From the NCBI RefSeq assembly GCF_022647665.1, contig NZ_CP071872.1, positions 7,440,001 through 7,504,000 on the forward strand: a stretch of DNA of 64,000 bases, read 5' to 3'. Made by a program: the position numbers and the translations under genes. Every line of letters begins with the position of its first letter. Positions within the stretch are counted from its first letter, which is position 1. The notes under the pieces are model-generated. The model did no database searches, was not told the origin of the DNA, and saw nothing but the letters and a program-made list of their open reading frames with translations. This DNA is from Streptomyces formicae (lineage in GTDB: Bacteria > Actinomycetota > Actinomycetes > Streptomycetales > Streptomycetaceae). This document shows, one piece after another, positions 16,532 to 24,979 of this stretch.

Positions 16532-17707
16532 ATGGCGACGACGCAGCACTGGGCGGACTTCCAGTACGAGATCTACCTCAACGGCATGACGGGCGCCGTG
16601 CCCCGGCTGCCCACCGATCTGACCAGGCTGGAGGAGCTGGCCGAACACCGGCTCGGGCCGGGCCCGTTCGGCTACGTGGCGGGCAGCGCGGGCAGCGGCA
16701 GCACCGCGCGCGCCAACCGCGCCGCGCTCGACCGGTGGCGGATCGTGCCGCGCATGCTGCGCGACGTGCACGAGCGCGATCTGTCGGTGGAGGTGCTGGG
16801 GCGGACGATCCCGGCGCCGCTGGCCCTCGCGCCCGTCGGCGTGCTGTCGATCATGCACCCGGACGCGGAGCCGGCCGCCGCGCGGGCGGCCGCGGCGCGC
16901 GGAGTGCCGTACATCCTCTCCTCGGCGTCGAGCACCCCGATGGAGCAGGTCGCCGAGGCGATGGGCGACGGCGAGCGCTGGTTCCAGCTGTACTGGGCGA
17001 AGGACCGCGACGTCACCGAGTCCTTCCTGAACAGGGCCAAGGCGGCCGGCTACACGGCGCTGTTCGTCACCCTGGACACCCCGCTGCTGGCCTGGCGGCC
17101 CCGTGATCTCGACCAGGCGTACCTCCCCTTCCTGCACGGGGTCGGCACGGCCAACTACTTCTCCGACCCGGCCTTCCAGGCGGGCCTCGCCAAGCCCGTC
17201 CACGAGGATCCGAACGCGGCCGTGATGCACTTCGTCGGCATGTTCTCCGACCCGGCCAAGACCTGGCCGGACCTGGGCTTCCTGCGCGAGCACTGGGACG
17301 GCCCGATCGTGCTCAAGGGCGTCCTGCACCCGGACGACGCCCGCCGCGCCGCCAACGCGGGCATGGACGGCGTGGTGGTCTCCAACCACGGCGGCCGCCA
17401 GGTGGCCGGCTCCGTGGCCGCGGCCGACGCCCTGCCGCGGGTCGTGGAAGCGGCCGGCGACCGGCTGACCGTGCTCTTCGACAGCGGCGTGCGCACGGGC
17501 GACGACATCGTCAAGGCCCTCGCGCTCGGCGCCCGCGCGGTGCTGCTGGGCCGCCCGTACGCGTACGGCCTCGGCCTCGACGGCCAGGCGGGCGTGGACC
17601 ACGTCATACGCTGTCTGCTCGCCGAACTCGACCTGACGCTGGCGCTCTCGGGCCACGCGGGGCCGGGCTCGCTGACCGCCGACGACCTGCTGAGGAGCCC
17701 CGCATGA
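16532..17707 (+). CDS. FMN-dependent alpha-hydroxy acid oxidase (lactate 2-monooxygenase-like)
   Basis: 391-residue TIM-barrel flavoenzyme that oxidises L-2-hydroxyacids. Landmarks: FGYVAGSAGSG near the N-terminus, LALAPVGV, FQLYWAKDRD, the His/Arg substrate motif VVSNHGGRQVAGS, and the FMN-phosphate segments FDSGVRTGDDIVKALALGARAV and LLGRPYAYGL. A long loop between barrel strands and the overall length resemble lactate 2-monooxygenase more than glycolate oxidase. It overlaps the downstream dehydrogenase gene (ATGA), so the two are cotranslated. Confidence 0.88.
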   Translation: MATTQHWADFQYEIYLNGMTGAVPRLPTDLTRLEELAEHRLGPGPFGYVAGSAGSGSTARANRAALDRWRIVPRMLRDVHERDLSVEVLGRTIPAPLALAPVGVLSIMHPDAEPAAARAAAARGVPYILSSASSTPMEQVAEAMGDGERWFQLYWAKDRDVTESFLNRAKAAGYTALFVTLDTPLLAWRPRDLDQAYLPFLHGVGTANYFSDPAFQAGLAKPVHEDPNAAVMHFVGMFSDPAKTWPDLGFLREHWDGPIVLKGVLHPDDARRAANAGMDGVVVSNHGGRQVAGSVAAADALPRVVEAAGDRLTVLFDSGVRTGDDIVKALALGARAVLLGRPYAYGLGLDGQAGVDHVIRCLLAELDLTLALSGHAGPGSLTADDLLRSPA

Positions 17708-18681
17708 GCAGCCCCACCAGGAACGTCCTGGCGGTCATTTCCCCCCACGTCGGCGGCCGTTCCGCCGGCGCCGCGCTGGCGGGTCTGATCCCCGGCGCCC
17801 GGGTCACCGTCGTCGAGACGACGGACGAGGACCCGGCGGCCCTGCGCGACGCGCACGTCGTCATCACCGGCCTCGGCCCGGTGACCGCGGACCACATCGC
17901 CGCGGCCCCGGCCCTGGAGCTGATCCAGTGCGCGAGCCACGGCTACGACTACATCGATCTGGACGCGGCCCGCGCCCGCTCCGTCCCCGTCTGCAACATC
18001 GGCTCCAGCGGCGCGGAGAAGCAGAACGTCGCCGAGCAGACCTTCGCCCTCATGCTCGCCCTCGCCAAACAGCTCGTCCCGGCCCACACCGCCCTCGTCG
18101 ACGCCGACTGGGCGCTGCCGCGCCTCCAGCGGTCGATCACCGAGCTCTCCGGCAAGACCCTCGGCATCGTCGGCCTCGGCCACATCGGCGAGGAAGTCGC
18201 CCGCCGCGCCGTCGCGTTCAACATGACCGTCCTCTACGCGGGCCCGCGCCGCGCCCCGGAGGAGACCGAGTCCCGCCTCGGCGGCGCCCGCCACGTCCCC
18301 CTCGACGAACTCCTGCGCGCCTCCGACTACATCACCCTCCACGCCCCGCTCACCGCCGCGACCCGCCACCTCATCGACGCGGACCGCCTCGCCCTCCTCA
18401 AGCCCACGGCCTTCCTCGTCAACACGGCCCGCGGCGCCCTCGTCGACCAGGAGGCCCTCGCCGACGCCCTCACCGCCGGCACCCTGGCCGGCGCCGGCAT
18501 CGACGTCTTCGACCCCGAGCCCCCGCCTCCCACCCTGCGCCTGCTCACCTCCCCGAACGTGGTCCTCTCCCCCCACGTCGCGGGCGTCACCCGGCAAACC
18601 CTGATCCGCATCGCACTCGCGGCGGTCCAGAACGTCACCGAGCACATGGAGGGCAAGCCGCTGCGGGACGTCGTCTCCTGA
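17704..18681 (+). CDS. D-2-hydroxyacid dehydrogenase (NAD-dependent)
   Basis: 325-residue two-domain dehydrogenase. The nucleotide-binding motif is GLGHIGEEVA (about 157-166). Catalytic Arg lies in NTARGALVDQEAL, Glu in FDPEPPPP and His in SPHVAG, as in D-3-phosphoglycerate and D-lactate dehydrogenases. It has no ACT or other regulatory domain, so it is unlikely to be SerA. Its ATG overlaps the stop of the FMN oxidase: one enzyme takes L- and the other D-2-hydroxyacids, suggesting joint use of 2-hydroxyacids. A hairpin follows. Confidence 0.9.
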   Translation: MSSPTRNVLAVISPHVGGRSAGAALAGLIPGARVTVVETTDEDPAALRDAHVVITGLGPVTADHIAAAPALELIQCASHGYDYIDLDAARARSVPVCNIGSSGAEKQNVAEQTFALMLALAKQLVPAHTALVDADWALPRLQRSITELSGKTLGIVGLGHIGEEVARRAVAFNMTVLYAGPRRAPEETESRLGGARHVPLDELLRASDYITLHAPLTAATRHLIDADRLALLKPTAFLVNTARGALVDQEALADALTAGTLAGAGIDVFDPEPPPPTLRLLTSPNVVLSPHVAGVTRQTLIRIALAAVQNVTEHMEGKPLRDVVS

Positions 18682-18736
18682 GAACGCCCCGAGACGCCCC
18701 TGGACGCGGGCAGTTCATCCAGCACCCACAGCACGA

Positions 18737-18772
18737 CGAAGCCCCTGCCGGATCTCTCCGACAAGGGCTTCG
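18737..18772. terminator. Hairpin between the dehydrogenase gene and tRNA-Ala
   Basis: 16-base arms at 18737-18752 and 18757-18772 (CGAAGCCC...GGGCTTCG) pair with two mismatches around a 4-base loop. It lies just beyond the 3' end of the tRNA on the minus strand and past the dehydrogenase stop on the plus strand, so it can serve both. Confidence 0.7.
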
Positions 18773-18782
18773 ACCTGTTGTG

Positions 18783-18856
18783 TGGACCTGAGGGGATTTG
18801 AACCCCTGACCCCCTCGATGCGAACGAGGTGCGCTACCAGTCTGCGCCACAGGCCC
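18783..18856 (-). tRNA. tRNA-Ala (anticodon CGC)
   Basis: 74-base cloverleaf. The acceptor stem GGGCCTG pairs with CAGGTCC (one G-T); the D-loop has GCGCAGACTGGTAGCGC; the anticodon stem CCTCG/CGAGG encloses TTCGCAT, giving CGC; the T-arm has GGTTCAAATC. The discriminator is A and no CCA is encoded, as is usual in Streptomyces. Confidence 0.96.
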
Positions 18857-18967
18857 TTGCAACGAGTGAAACCTTAGCATCCCGATCGGGGTGCTTGGAA
18901 ATCCGTTCCTCGCTGGTCAGCGGAGGCGGGGTTTCGCAGGTCCGCACCCGCCGGGCCGCCCGCCGTC

Positions 18968-19999
18968 TCACTCGTTGGCAGCGCGGGGGCGGTCGTCGTC
19001 CGCGTACTGGTCGAAGAGGGGGGTGCGGCCGTGGTCGCGGGTGCGGCGGGGCGGGGTGGTGCGCTGGCGCGGTGGGGCGGCGGGCGGGGTGGCGGGCTCG
19101 GCCGAGGAGGAGCGGGCCGAGCTCCAGGTCTCCGGGTCCGTGACGTCGATGCCGCTGGTGGCGCGCGGGGCGACCGGGGCCGTGACGTACGTGGGGAGCG
19201 GGACCGGGACCGGGTCCCAGCTGTCGCCGCGGGCCGGGCCCGGGTCGCGCTGCTGGTCGACCCACTCCGCGTGGTCCGTCTGCTCGACCAGGGCGCGGCG
19301 GCCCGCCTCCTGCGGGGAGACCGCGGGGGCGGGCTCGGGCTCGGGGCGGGACGGCTCCGGCTCCTCGCCCTGCTTCGCGGCGGGCGCGGGCGGCCGGCGG
19401 CGCTCGCGGAGGCGCTTCGCCGCGGCTTCCGCGCGGCGCCGGTCCATCACGTACACGAAGCGGCGGCGCTCCTGCGCGCGTAGATGCGCGATGTAGACGG
19501 TGAGCAGGACCGCCGGGGCCGCGGGCGCCCAGAGGAAGCCGAACCCGCCGACCGCGGCGACGATCGCGCCGATCGTGAAGGCGACGAAGAGCATCACCGT
19601 GGTGCGCCGACGGCGCGCGAGGACCTTCGAGCGCTGGGCACGCGCGGCGGCGGAGACCGGAGGGCCGCTCGGGCGCGGGGCCCGCGCCGGGGGCCGGATA
19701 CGGGCCTCCGTACGGGCCGGAGGCGCGGCGAAGGCCCGGACGTCGACGGAACTCAATCGGTCCGTCTCGGCATCCGGGTCGGCGTCGGCGGCCTGCTCCT
19801 CCTCGGCGGCGCGCTCCCGCAGCTCCTTGGCGTACCGGCGCTCCATTCCCGCCCGTCCGGACAGCAGCCGGATGGCGGTGCTGAAGCGTTCCGTCGGACG
19901 GGCTTCGTTGAGCTCGTCCTGCCTGCGGAGCCACATCGGCACCAAGTAGGCGGCCCAGGCCCCGACGATGACTGCATAGATGAGGCCGCTGCTGCTCAC
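18968..19999 (-). CDS. sepX: SepX/GlpR-type membrane protein (hyphal septation)
   Basis: 343 residues. An N-terminal membrane segment (residues ~4-22) is followed by the conserved WLRRQDELNEARPTERFS, a charged cytoplasmic stretch, two adjacent membrane segments (about 135-175) and a long Pro/Arg/Glu-rich tail. This matches SepX of Streptomyces, a membrane protein needed for compartmentalised hyphae and sporulation, and GlpR of Corynebacterium, the membrane receptor for the gephyrin-like MoeA (Glp). A MoeA/Glp gene is in the same cluster, supporting the assignment. The ATG at 19999 gives the expected MSSSGLIYA start. Confidence 0.85.
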   Translation of the reverse strand: MSSSGLIYAVIVGAWAAYLVPMWLRRQDELNEARPTERFSTAIRLLSGRAGMERRYAKELRERAAEEEQAADADPDAETDRLSSVDVRAFAAPPARTEARIRPPARAPRPSGPPVSAAARAQRSKVLARRRRTTVMLFVAFTIGAIVAAVGGFGFLWAPAAPAVLLTVYIAHLRAQERRRFVYVMDRRRAEAAAKRLRERRRPPAPAAKQGEEPEPSRPEPEPAPAVSPQEAGRRALVEQTDHAEWVDQQRDPGPARGDSWDPVPVPLPTYVTAPVAPRATSGIDVTDPETWSSARSSSAEPATPPAAPPRQRTTPPRRTRDHGRTPLFDQYADDDRPRAANE

Positions 20000-20141
20000 G
20001 CCTCACACCGTAGAGGGGTTCGCACGAGGGCATCGGCCAATTGGCCCGGTGTGTCGCACGATCTGGCTGATATCACTGACTTTTTTTGTGATTCTTCGGA
20101 TCACCAGGCGATCGAGTCCCGATCGAATTCGAACAGTTATT

Positions 20142-20744
20142 TCATTTCTCATGGCGCGCGGGTCGTGCCTGGTGCCAGCGGCGCAGCAGCCCCTCCGGAA
20201 CCTCCTCGGCGGTCAGTGCGAAGACCAGATGGTCCCGCCACGCACCGTCGATGTGGAGATAGCGGGGGCGGAGTCCCTCTTCTCGGAATCCGAGTTTCTC
20301 GACGACCCTGCGGCTCGGTCCGTTCTCCGGGCGAATACAGACCTCGATGCGGTGCAGTCCGACCGTGCGGAAGCAGTGGTCGACGGCGAGGGCGACCGCC
20401 GTCGGCATCACGCCACGGCCCGCGACATCGCGGTCGACCCAGTAGCCGACATGGCCCGAGCACATCGATCCCCAGGTGATCCCGGCGACGGTGAGCTGGC
20501 CGACGAGCTCGCCCTTGTACTCGATCACGAACGGCAGCATCCGGCCGGCGTTGGCCTCGGCGCGCAGATGGCGGACCATCTGGCGGTACGTGGGGCGCTG
20601 GGCGAGCGGGCCGCCGGGCGGGGGCGGCGGGATGGTCGCCTCCCAGGGGCGCAGCCAGTCCCGGTTGCGCCGGTTGACCTCGCGCCAGATCCGCTGGTCG
20701 CGCAGCCTTATCGGGCGGAGGGTGATCTCACCGTCCGTCAGCAT
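20142..20744 (-). CDS. RimJ/RimL-type GNAT acetyltransferase
   Basis: About 200 residues of the RimJ/RimL class: ITLRPIRLRDQRIWREVNRRNRDWLRPWE at the start, FVIEYKGELVGQLTVAGI, the acetyl-CoA motif DRDVAGRGVMPTAVALAVDHCF and HRIEVCIRPENGPSRRVVEKLGFREEGLRPRYLHI. These enzymes acetylate N-termini of ribosomal or other proteins, or small amines. The ATG at 20744 is preceded directly by an in-frame GTG at 20747; no ribosome site decides between them. It sits 20 bases after mog in the same operon. Confidence 0.88.
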   Translation of the reverse strand: MLTDGEITLRPIRLRDQRIWREVNRRNRDWLRPWEATIPPPPPGGPLAQRPTYRQMVRHLRAEANAGRMLPFVIEYKGELVGQLTVAGITWGSMCSGHVGYWVDRDVAGRGVMPTAVALAVDHCFRTVGLHRIEVCIRPENGPSRRVVEKLGFREEGLRPRYLHIDGAWRDHLVFALTAEEVPEGLLRRWHQARPARHEK

Positions 20745-20764
20745 CACGGGCCAGGACGGGGCGT

Positions 20765-21427
20765 TCAGCGCCGGCTCCCCGAGTGCCCGGCTGCGTCGTC
20801 AGGTCGGGCCACGCCTTCAGGTCCGGCCGCGCCTTCGGGTCGGACCGCGCCGTCGGCTCCGGCCGGTGCGGCCGGTCTGGGGTGGTCGCCGCCGTGGATC
20901 TGGTCGACCGCGTGCGGCAGGATCCGGCCGAGGACGACGAGCCCGTCCCGTACCCCGCCCGTGGAGCCCGGCAGGTTGACGATCAGCGTGTGGCCGCCCG
21001 CGACGCCCGCCAGACCGCGGGACAGCGCGGCCGTCGGCACCTTCGCCAGTCCGTGCGCCCGGATCGCCTCCGGGATGCCCGGGATCTCGTAGTCGAGGAC
21101 CCGCCGGGTGGCGTCGGGGGTGCGGTCGGTGGGCGATACGCCGGTGCCGCCGGTGGTGAGGATGACGTCGTACGCCGCGGCGACGCCCTCGCGCAGCGCC
21201 GCCTCGACGGGGTCGCCGTCGGGGACGACGCGAGGGCCGTCGACCTCGAAGCCCATGGCGGCGAGGCCCTCGGCGAGGAGCGGCCCGCCCTTGTCCTCGT
21301 ACACCCCGGCCGAGGCGCGGTTGGAGGCCGTCACGACCAGGGCGCGGCGCGCCGGCCGGGCGGCGTCCGCGGCCCGGGGCGCCCCGGCGTGCGCGTGGCT
21401 GTGGACCTCGCCGCCGCGCGGAGTCAT
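20765..21427 (-). CDS. mog: MogA/MoaB-type molybdopterin adenylyltransferase
   Basis: 220 residues. The MoCF-binding fold is clear: ALVVTASNRASAGVYEDKGGPLLAEGL, DVILTTGGTGVSPTDRTPDATRRVLDYEIPGI and LIVNLPGSTGGVRDG. It activates molybdopterin by adenylylation before metal insertion. A ~25-residue N-terminal tail (with HSHAHAG) and a ~40-residue Pro/Ala/Gly tail flank the core. The ATG overlaps the moaC stop (ATGA). Next to moaC and moeA, it completes most of the late molybdenum cofactor pathway. Confidence 0.9.
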   Translation of the reverse strand: MTPRGGEVHSHAHAGAPRAADAARPARRALVVTASNRASAGVYEDKGGPLLAEGLAAMGFEVDGPRVVPDGDPVEAALREGVAAAYDVILTTGGTGVSPTDRTPDATRRVLDYEIPGIPEAIRAHGLAKVPTAALSRGLAGVAGGHTLIVNLPGSTGGVRDGLVVLGRILPHAVDQIHGGDHPRPAAPAGADGAVRPEGAAGPEGVARPDDAAGHSGSRR

Positions 21428-21915
21428 CGTGCGGCTCCCTCGCGCGTCCAGTCGCCCGATTTGCCGCCCGTCTTCTCCTCGACCCGTACGTCCGTGATGA
21501 CCGCGGTCTTGTCGACCGCCTTGATCATGTCGACGACGGTCAGCGCGGCCACGGAGACCGCGGTCAGGGCCTCCATCTCTACGCCGGTGCGGTCCGTCGT
21601 CCTCACCGTCGCGGTGATCTCGACGGCGTCGTCGGCGACCGACAGGTCCAGCTTCACGCCGGAGACGGAGAGGGGATGGCAGAGCGGGATCAGGTCGGGG
21701 GTCCGCTTGGCGCCCATGATCCCCGCGATCCGGGCGGTGGCGAGGGCGTCTCCCTTGGGGACCCCTTCGCCCCGCAGCAGCTCGACGACGCGCGGCGAGA
21801 CGAGGACCCGGCCGCTCGCGCGGGCGGTGCGCGCGGTGACGCTCTTCTCCGAGACGTCGACCATCCGGGCCGCGCCCGCCTCGTCGATGTGGGTGAGTCC
21901 TTGCTGCGCGCTCAT
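21424..21915 (-). CDS. moaC: Cyclic pyranopterin monophosphate synthase MoaC
   Basis: 163 residues, the normal size. It makes cPMP, the first stable intermediate of molybdenum cofactor synthesis, from the MoaA product. Signature segments: LTHIDEAGAARMVDVSEK, ATARIAGIMGAKRTPDLIPLCHPL (with the catalytic-site His/Pro) and TGVEMEALTAVSVAALTVVDMIKAVDK. The next gene, mog, overlaps its stop codon. moaA is not in the window and must lie elsewhere. Confidence 0.95.
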   Translation of the reverse strand: MSAQQGLTHIDEAGAARMVDVSEKSVTARTARASGRVLVSPRVVELLRGEGVPKGDALATARIAGIMGAKRTPDLIPLCHPLSVSGVKLDLSVADDAVEITATVRTTDRTGVEMEALTAVSVAALTVVDMIKAVDKTAVITDVRVEEKTGGKSGDWTREGAAR

Positions 21916-21970
21916 TGCTGTGGCTCCCGGTCACTGTGTGGTCAGACACCGTACCGCCACGGCCGGGGGG

Positions 21971-23305
21971 TCAGCCGAGCAGGACCACCTCCGTTTCGGT
22001 GCCCGGCTCCAGGGACGTGACGTCCTCGGGGACCACGATGAGCGAGTCGGCCTGGGCGAGGGCCGCGATCAGGTGGGACCCGCTGCCGCCGACGGGGGTG
22101 ACGGTGCCCTTCTCCGCATCGTAGGCACCGCGCAGGAACTGGCGCTTCCCGGCGGGCGAGGTCAGCGCCTTGTCGGTGCGCAGCTCGGCGCGCGCACGCG
22201 GCCGGTGCACGCTCTTCAGCCCCATCAGGGCGCGGATGGCGGGGCGCACGAACAGCTCGAAGGAGACGTACGACGACACGGGGTTGCCCGGGAGGGCGAG
22301 CAGGGGGGTGTGGTCGGGGCCGATCGAGCCGAAGCCCTGCGGCTTGCCCGGCTGCATGGCGAGTGCGCGGAAGTCGATCCCGCTGCCCGGCTCGTCCTCG
22401 TCGCCGACGGAGGACAGCGCCTCCTTGACGACGTCGTACGCCCCGACGCTGACACCGCCCGTGGTGACCAGCAGGTCGGCGCGGATCAGCTGGTCCTCGA
22501 TGGTCGCGCGCAGCTCGTCGGCGTCGTCGGTGACGGCGCCGACCCGGTAGGCGATGGCCCCGGCGTCCCGGGCGGCGGCCGTGAGCGCGTAGCTGTTCGA
22601 GTCGTAGATCTTGCCCTCGCTCAGCTCCTCGCCCGGCTGGACCAGTTCGCTGCCGGTGGAGAGGACGACGACGCGCGGGCGGGGGCGTACGCGCACGCTG
22701 CCGCGGCCGATCGCGGCGAGCAGGCCGATCTGCGGCGGACCGAGGACCGTGCCCTCGGCCAGGGCGAGATCGCCGGCTTGGACGTCGCTGCCGCGGGCGC
22801 GGACGTGGGCCCGCAGCTCCGCGGGCCGGTGGACGCGGACCTCGCCGGTCGCGCCCTCGGGTGCGGCACCGGCCGGGCGCATGGCCGTCGCCGCGCCGGA
22901 GCCCGTGCCGCCGTCGGTCCACTCGACGGGGACGACGGCCTCCGCGCCGGGCGGCAGCGGGGCGCCGGTCATGATGCGGGCGGCCTGCCCGGGGCCGACG
23001 GCGGGCGGCTCGCCGCTGCCCGCCGCGACATCGCCGACGACCGTGAGGACCGCGGGGAACTCCTCGCTCGCGCCCGCGACATCGGCGACCCGGACCGCGT
23101 ACCCGTCCATCGAGCTGTTGTCGAAGGGCGGCAGGGCGACCGGGACGGTGATGTCCTCGACGAGGACGCACCCCTGGGCGTCGGCGAGCTGCATCTCGAT
23201 GGGGTCGAGTGGGCGGACCGCGCCGAGGATGTCCTCCAGGTGCTCGTCCACGGACCACAGGGAGGACGGGCCTGAGCCCGCCCCCGGCGTTGCGGTACTG
23301 CTCAA
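21971..23305 (-). CDS. moeA: Gephyrin-like molybdotransferase MoeA/Glp
   Basis: 444 residues: MoeA domains with the conserved LPPFDNSSMDGYAVR, GQAARIMTGAPLPPGAEAVVPVEW, VLSTGSELVQPGEEL, LVTTGGVSVGAYD and LALPGNPVSSYVSFELFVRP. It inserts molybdate into adenylylated molybdopterin. Because a SepX/GlpR gene is in the same cluster, it may also act as Glp, the cell-division partner described in Corynebacterium (inference). The frame has no ATG; the TTG at 23305, four bases past the galU stop with GAGGAG upstream, is preferred, and a GTG at 23251 is the alternative. Confidence 0.9.
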   Translation of the reverse strand: MSSTATPGAGSGPSSLWSVDEHLEDILGAVRPLDPIEMQLADAQGCVLVEDITVPVALPPFDNSSMDGYAVRVADVAGASEEFPAVLTVVGDVAAGSGEPPAVGPGQAARIMTGAPLPPGAEAVVPVEWTDGGTGSGAATAMRPAGAAPEGATGEVRVHRPAELRAHVRARGSDVQAGDLALAEGTVLGPPQIGLLAAIGRGSVRVRPRPRVVVLSTGSELVQPGEELSEGKIYDSNSYALTAAARDAGAIAYRVGAVTDDADELRATIEDQLIRADLLVTTGGVSVGAYDVVKEALSSVGDEDEPGSGIDFRALAMQPGKPQGFGSIGPDHTPLLALPGNPVSSYVSFELFVRPAIRALMGLKSVHRPRARAELRTDKALTSPAGKRQFLRGAYDAEKGTVTPVGGSGSHLIAALAQADSLIVVPEDVTSLEPGTETEVVLLG

Positions 23306-23309
23306 AGTG

Positions 23310-24212
23310 CTACATCTCCTCGGTGACGTAACGGCGAAGCCAGGTCCGGAAGTCCGGGCCCAGGTCTTCACGTTCGCACGCGAGTCTGACAATGGCACGC
23401 AGATAGTCACCTCGGTCGCCGGTGTCGTAGCGGCGGCCCTTGAACACGACGCCGTGGACCGGGCCGCCGAGCTTCTCGTCGGCGGCGAGCTTCTGCAGGG
23501 CGTCGGTGAGCTGGATCTCGCCACCGCGGCCCGGCTCGGTCTCGCGGAGTATCTCGAAGACGGCGGGGTCGAGGACGTAGCGGCCGATGATCGCGTAGTT
23601 GCTCGGCGCCTCGGCCGGGTCGGGCTTCTCGACCAGGGCGGTCACCCTGACGACGTCGTCCTCGCCGGTGGTCTCGACGGCGGCGCAGCCGTAGAGGTGG
23701 ATCTGGGAGGGCTCGACCTCCATGAGGGCGATGACGCTGCCGCCCTCGCGCTCCTGGATGTCGACCATGCGGGAGAGCAGCGGGTCACGCGGGTCGATCA
23801 GGTCGTCGCCGAGGAGGACGGCGAAGGGCTGGTCGCCCACGTGCGGGGCGGCGCACAGGACGGCGTGGCCGAGGCCCCTGGGGTCGCCCTGGCGCACATA
23901 GTGCATAGTGGCGAGGTCACTGGACTCCTGGACCTTGGCGAGACGGGCGGCGTCGCCCTTGCGCGTCAGGGCCGATTCCAGCTCGTAGTTGCGGTCGAAG
24001 TGGTCCTCCAGGGGCCGCTTGTTCCGGCCGGTGACCATGAGAACATCCGAAAGACCGGCGCCCACCGCTTCCTCGACGACGTACTGGATGGCGGGCTTGT
24101 CGACGACAGGCAGCATCTCCTTCGGAGTGGCTTTCGTTGCGGGCAGGAACCGGGTTCCGAGGCCTGCGGCGGGGATGACAGCCTTGCTGATCCTGGGGTG
24201 CGACTCAGTCAT
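23310..24212 (-). CDS. galU: UTP-glucose-1-phosphate uridylyltransferase
   Basis: About 300 residues. It makes UDP-glucose for wall and exopolysaccharide synthesis. Motifs: VIPAAGLGTRFLPATKATPKEMLP with the nucleotide-binding GLGTRFLP, KPAIQYVVEEAV, FAVLLGDDLID, ALVEKPDPAEAP and the product-binding GGEIQLTDAL. ATG 24212 gives MTESHPRISKAV; ATG 24224 four codons earlier is possible, and neither has a good ribosome site. moeA follows after four bases, so galU heads the galU-moeA-moaC-mog-acetyltransferase-sepX run. Confidence 0.94.
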   Translation of the reverse strand: MTESHPRISKAVIPAAGLGTRFLPATKATPKEMLPVVDKPAIQYVVEEAVGAGLSDVLMVTGRNKRPLEDHFDRNYELESALTRKGDAARLAKVQESSDLATMHYVRQGDPRGLGHAVLCAAPHVGDQPFAVLLGDDLIDPRDPLLSRMVDIQEREGGSVIALMEVEPSQIHLYGCAAVETTGEDDVVRVTALVEKPDPAEAPSNYAIIGRYVLDPAVFEILRETEPGRGGEIQLTDALQKLAADEKLGGPVHGVVFKGRRYDTGDRGDYLRAIVRLACEREDLGPDFRTWLRRYVTEEM

Positions 24213-24290
24213 GCGGAGCACCATATCCGCTGGGAATAGGCTGGAAGATTAGCTTCCGGTTAACTTTCTCCCCATAAAAGCCTATTAGCT

Positions 24291-24911
24291 GTGGAATGTG
24301 AGTTTGCTGTGGGTGCCGACTTGTTTGGATTGTCCGGAAAGAGCGCTGTACGGCGTGAACTGCTGGACGCACGGCGCCTGCTGTCCCCCGAAGACGTCCG
24401 TGAGGCCTCCCTGGTTCTCGCGCGGCACGCGCTCGACCTGCCGGAGATCGCCTCCGTCCGTACGGTGGCCGCCTATGTGTCCGTGGGGCGCGAGCCGGGT
24501 ACCCGTGCGCTGCTCGACGCGCTGCGCGAGCGGGGCGTGCGGGTGCTCCTCCCGGTGCTCCTGGACGACAACGATCTCGACTGGGCCGAGTACGCCGGCG
24601 CGGACCACCTCGCGCCGGCACGGCGCGGTCTGATGGAGCCCGACGGGCCGCGGCTCGGGCACAAGGCGGTGCTGGAGGCCGAGACGGTGCTGCTGCCGGG
24701 ACTCGCGGTGGACGAGCGCGGAATGCGGCTCGGCCGCGGCGGCGGTTCGTACGACCGCGTGCTCGCCCGCCTCGAAGCGGCGTCGGCGCGGCCGGCCCTC
24801 GTCGTACTGCTGTACGCGAACGAGGTGGTCCCGCGGGTCCCGGAGGAACCGCACGACCACCCCGTGCACGCGGTGGTGACGCCCGAGGGCGTCCGCAGAT
24901 TCGCGCCCTGA
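24291..24911 (+). CDS. 5-formyltetrahydrofolate cyclo-ligase
   Basis: About 200 residues. It converts 5-formyl-THF to 5,10-methenyl-THF with ATP. Family marks: RRELLDARRLLSPEDV near the N-terminus, VAAYVSVGREPGTRALLDAL, and the nucleotide/substrate loop DERGMRLGRGGGSYDRVLARL. The start is uncertain: GTG 24291 or GTG 24309 (giving VGADLFGLSGKSAVRREL), neither with a clear ribosome site. It is divergent from galU across about 80 bases that must hold both promoters. Confidence 0.9.
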   Translation: MECEFAVGADLFGLSGKSAVRRELLDARRLLSPEDVREASLVLARHALDLPEIASVRTVAAYVSVGREPGTRALLDALRERGVRVLLPVLLDDNDLDWAEYAGADHLAPARRGLMEPDGPRLGHKAVLEAETVLLPGLAVDERGMRLGRGGGSYDRVLARLEAASARPALVVLLYANEVVPRVPEEPHDHPVHAVVTPEGVRRFAP

Positions 24912-24932
24912 GGCGGAGCCTTCCGGCCCCGG

Positions 24933-24974
24933 CCTCAACTCTGCGTCCTCAGCACTGCGGCCTCAGCACTGCGG
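24933..24974 (+). repeat. 14-bp tandem repeats between convergent genes
   Basis: cctcagcactgcgg occurs twice exactly (24947-24960 and 24961-24974) with a degenerate copy at 24933-24946. They lie in the 68-base gap between the cyclo-ligase stop and the acylase stop. Confidence 0.85.
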
Positions 24975-24979
24975 CGAAT

